NCBI GenBank assembly: GCA_024397875.1
Contig: CP073344.1
Location: forward strand, 1,913,001-1,977,000
Direction of reading: 5' to 3'
DNA length: 64,000 nt
DNA from: Amphritea atlantica
GTDB lineage: Bacteria; Pseudomonadota; Gammaproteobacteria; Pseudomonadales; Balneatricaceae
The translations under genes and the position numbers were made by a program. This document shows, piece after piece, positions 62,724 through 64,000 of this stretch (the stretch's first letter is position 1; each line of letters opens with the position of its first letter). The notes below the pieces were generated by a model that worked only from the letters and a program-made list of their open reading frames with translations, searched no databases and was not told the DNA's origin.

Positions 62724-63728
62724 TCAGCGCAGCTGTACTGAGTTGTTAAGCCCCATCTGGCTGGCGATGGTTTTACCAAAGGTAACGCCGAGCCGGTCGA
62801 TCAACTGCTCCAGTGGTGAGCCTTTAGGTGTGTAGTCGACCAGTTTTTCTGCGCCGACAATTTCCCTGGCCACGTAACCGCTGCTGCCGAGACCGTCGAT
62901 CAGGCCCAGATCCAGCGCCTGTTCGCCGGTCCATACCAGACCGCTGAACAACTGATCGTTTTGTTGCAGGCGGTCGCCACGACCTTTACGCACCTGATCG
63001 ATAAACTGCTTATGCGTCGTATCCAGCACCGTCTGCCAAAAAGCCCGGTCTTTATCCTTCAGTGGTGAAAACGGATCGAGGAAGGTTTTATTCTCACCCG
63101 AGATCAGGTTACGACGTTCAACGCCGACCTTCTCCATCAGATCAACAAATCCAAAGCCCGAAGATACCACGCCAATGGAGCCCACCAAACTGGCTTTATC
63201 GGCGTAAATTTCATCCGCAGAGGCTGCAATGTAGTACGCCCCTGATGCGCCAATATCCAGAATCACGGCGTAGACTTTTTTCTCAGGATGCAGCGCCCGC
63301 AGACGCTTTACTTCATCGTAGACATAGCCTGACTGAACCGGGCTGCCACCGGGACTGTTAATCCGCAGAATAATCGCCTTGCTCCCCTCATCTTCAAAGG
63401 CTCTGCGCAGCGCACCAATAATATGATCGGCACTGGCATCTTCGCCATCGGCAATCACACCTTTTACCTGTACCACTGCCGTATGCTCCCCACCCTCATC
63501 CATATCCGGGGTGAAAGTGTCCGCAAACAGATAAATGCCGAGAATCACAAACAGATAACCAAAGGTCAGCAATTTGAAGAAGATCCCCCAGCGACGGGCC
63601 GCACGCTGCTCTTTCTGCAGCCCCATCATGGTTTTCTCTATCAATCGCCACTCTTTGGTTTTGCTCTCACTTGGTTTTGCAGCTTCAGTTTCCTTGCTGT
63701 CTTCAGCTTCCCAGGGATTTGAGCCCAC
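62724..63728 (-). CDS. sppA: Signal peptide peptidase SppA (short form)
   Basis: The 334-residue serine peptidase of family S49 has one N-terminal membrane span (about 48-68), INSPGGSPVQSGYVYDEV, the nucleophile Ser in DIGASGAYYIAASADEIYA and the general-base Lys in ADKASLVGSIGVV. It degrades cleaved signal peptides in the membrane. It is the single-domain form, half the length of E. coli SppA. gph is upstream, as in Pseudomonas. Confidence 0.92.
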   Translation of the reverse strand: MGSNPWEAEDSKETEAAKPSESKTKEWRLIEKTMMGLQKEQRAARRWGIFFKLLTFGYLFVILGIYLFADTFTPDMDEGGEHTAVVQVKGVIADGEDASADHIIGALRRAFEDEGSKAIILRINSPGGSPVQSGYVYDEVKRLRALHPEKKVYAVILDIGASGAYYIAASADEIYADKASLVGSIGVVSSGFGFVDLMEKVGVERRNLISGENKTFLDPFSPLKDKDRAFWQTVLDTTHKQFIDQVRKGRGDRLQQNDQLFSGLVWTGEQALDLGLIDGLGSSGYVAREIVGAEKLVDYTPKGSPLEQLIDRLGVTFGKTIASQMGLNNSVQLR

Positions 63729-63766
63729 GCGGTTCTCCTTAATGTGCTTAAAATTTCATTATCGCT

Positions 63767-64000
63767 TTATGAATGATTCAGTGATACATCTGTCAGCCAG
63801 CTTTCCAGTTCAGGAAAACGGTGCATCACCAGTGCCGGGTTGTATTGCATTAACCGGTCAATATGATGCGCACCATAACTGACCGCTATCGTATCCATAC
63901 CTGCTCTGACACCCATTTCCAGATCAAATTCCGTATCACCGATCATCACCGCATCAGTTGCAGCTAAACCAGTCTCGTCAAGAATCTCTTCAAGCATATG
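63767..64000 (-). CDS. HAD-family phosphatase, Gph-like (5' end outside window)
   Basis: The visible 77 residues are the C-terminal part of a HAD phosphatase: DAVMIGDTEFDLEMGVRAGMDTIAVSYGAH contains the GDxxxD metal motif and the GxxxGI turn. The frame continues past the right edge. The place next to sppA fits the Pseudomonas gph homologue (phosphoglycolate phosphatase-like), but the substrate is not certain. Confidence 0.85.
   Translation of the reverse strand, partial: HMLEEILDETGLAATDAVMIGDTEFDLEMGVRAGMDTIAVSYGAHHIDRLMQYNPALVMHRFPELESWLTDVSLNHS

Overview
The window looks like chromosome from a marine gammaproteobacterium of the Oceanospirillales/Pseudomonadales type. The main reason is gene order. 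The run tatD-pilZ-holB-tmk-mltG-pabC-fabF-acpP-fabG-fabD-plsX-rpmF-yceD-maf (30.7-41.5 kb) plus sppA and gph (62.7-64 kb) follows the Pseudomonas-type fatty acid cluster, with no fabH between plsX and fabD. The uvrC-pgsA-tRNA block and the yccA-tusDCBE block point the same way. No species-level call is possible from the sequence alone.

Layout. (1) 0-0.7 kb: the 5' part of a secreted HExxH protein, cut by the window edge. (2) 1.0-6.9 kb: an AT-rich accessory island. A type I restriction-modification locus survives only as an hsdM 5' fragment and an hsdR 3' fragment. Between them sits a two-gene cassette: a MazG/dCTPase-like nucleotide pyrophosphohydrolase, and a 794-aa protein that combines a PD-(D/E)xK nuclease, a DUF2075/Schlafen-3-type helicase and a LexA-like S24 peptidase with an apparent self-cleavage site. 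Then come a DUF6933 gene, a decayed toxin-antitoxin pair and a tyrosine recombinase. (3) 6.9-10.4 kb: a long gene-poor stretch with degenerate repeats, then a small unknown gene, a UvrY/GacA-like response regulator, another unknown gene and a KfrA-like coiled-coil DNA-binding protein. (4) 10.6-29.3 kb: ordinary chromosome with gap, four tRNAs, pgsA, uvrC, glyoxylate-type enzymes, mtnN, truC, yccA, tusDCBE, hyi, cheW, nhaC, yjbQ and mdh. (5) 29.8-41.5 kb: a radical SAM gene and the conserved fab/replication/murein cluster. (6) 41.6-62.6 kb: about 21 kb of accessory metabolism lying between maf and sppA, which are near neighbours in Pseudomonas. (7) 62.7-64 kb: sppA and a partial gph.

How the genes work together. 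The 41.7-51.4 kb block is a complete one-direction operon for salicylate breakdown: ferredoxin reductase, large and small oxygenase subunits and Rieske ferredoxin (salicylate 5-hydroxylase), a TAXI-TRAP transporter, then maleylpyruvate isomerase, gentisate 1,2-dioxygenase and fumarylpyruvate hydrolase. It is divergent from a NahR/NagR-like LysR regulator. Next to it, a polar amino-acid ABC transporter, a trans-sulfuration-type PLP enzyme and a homocysteine methyltransferase suggest a sulfur amino-acid module.

The best candidate for an undescribed system is the 1.4-4.2 kb cassette. Its architecture predicts a nucleic-acid-targeting effector with a built-in, possibly RecA-responsive autoproteolytic switch, paired with a nucleotide-depleting enzyme and placed inside a former restriction-modification locus. 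The domain content is read from motifs in the sequence; the defence role and the switch are inference.
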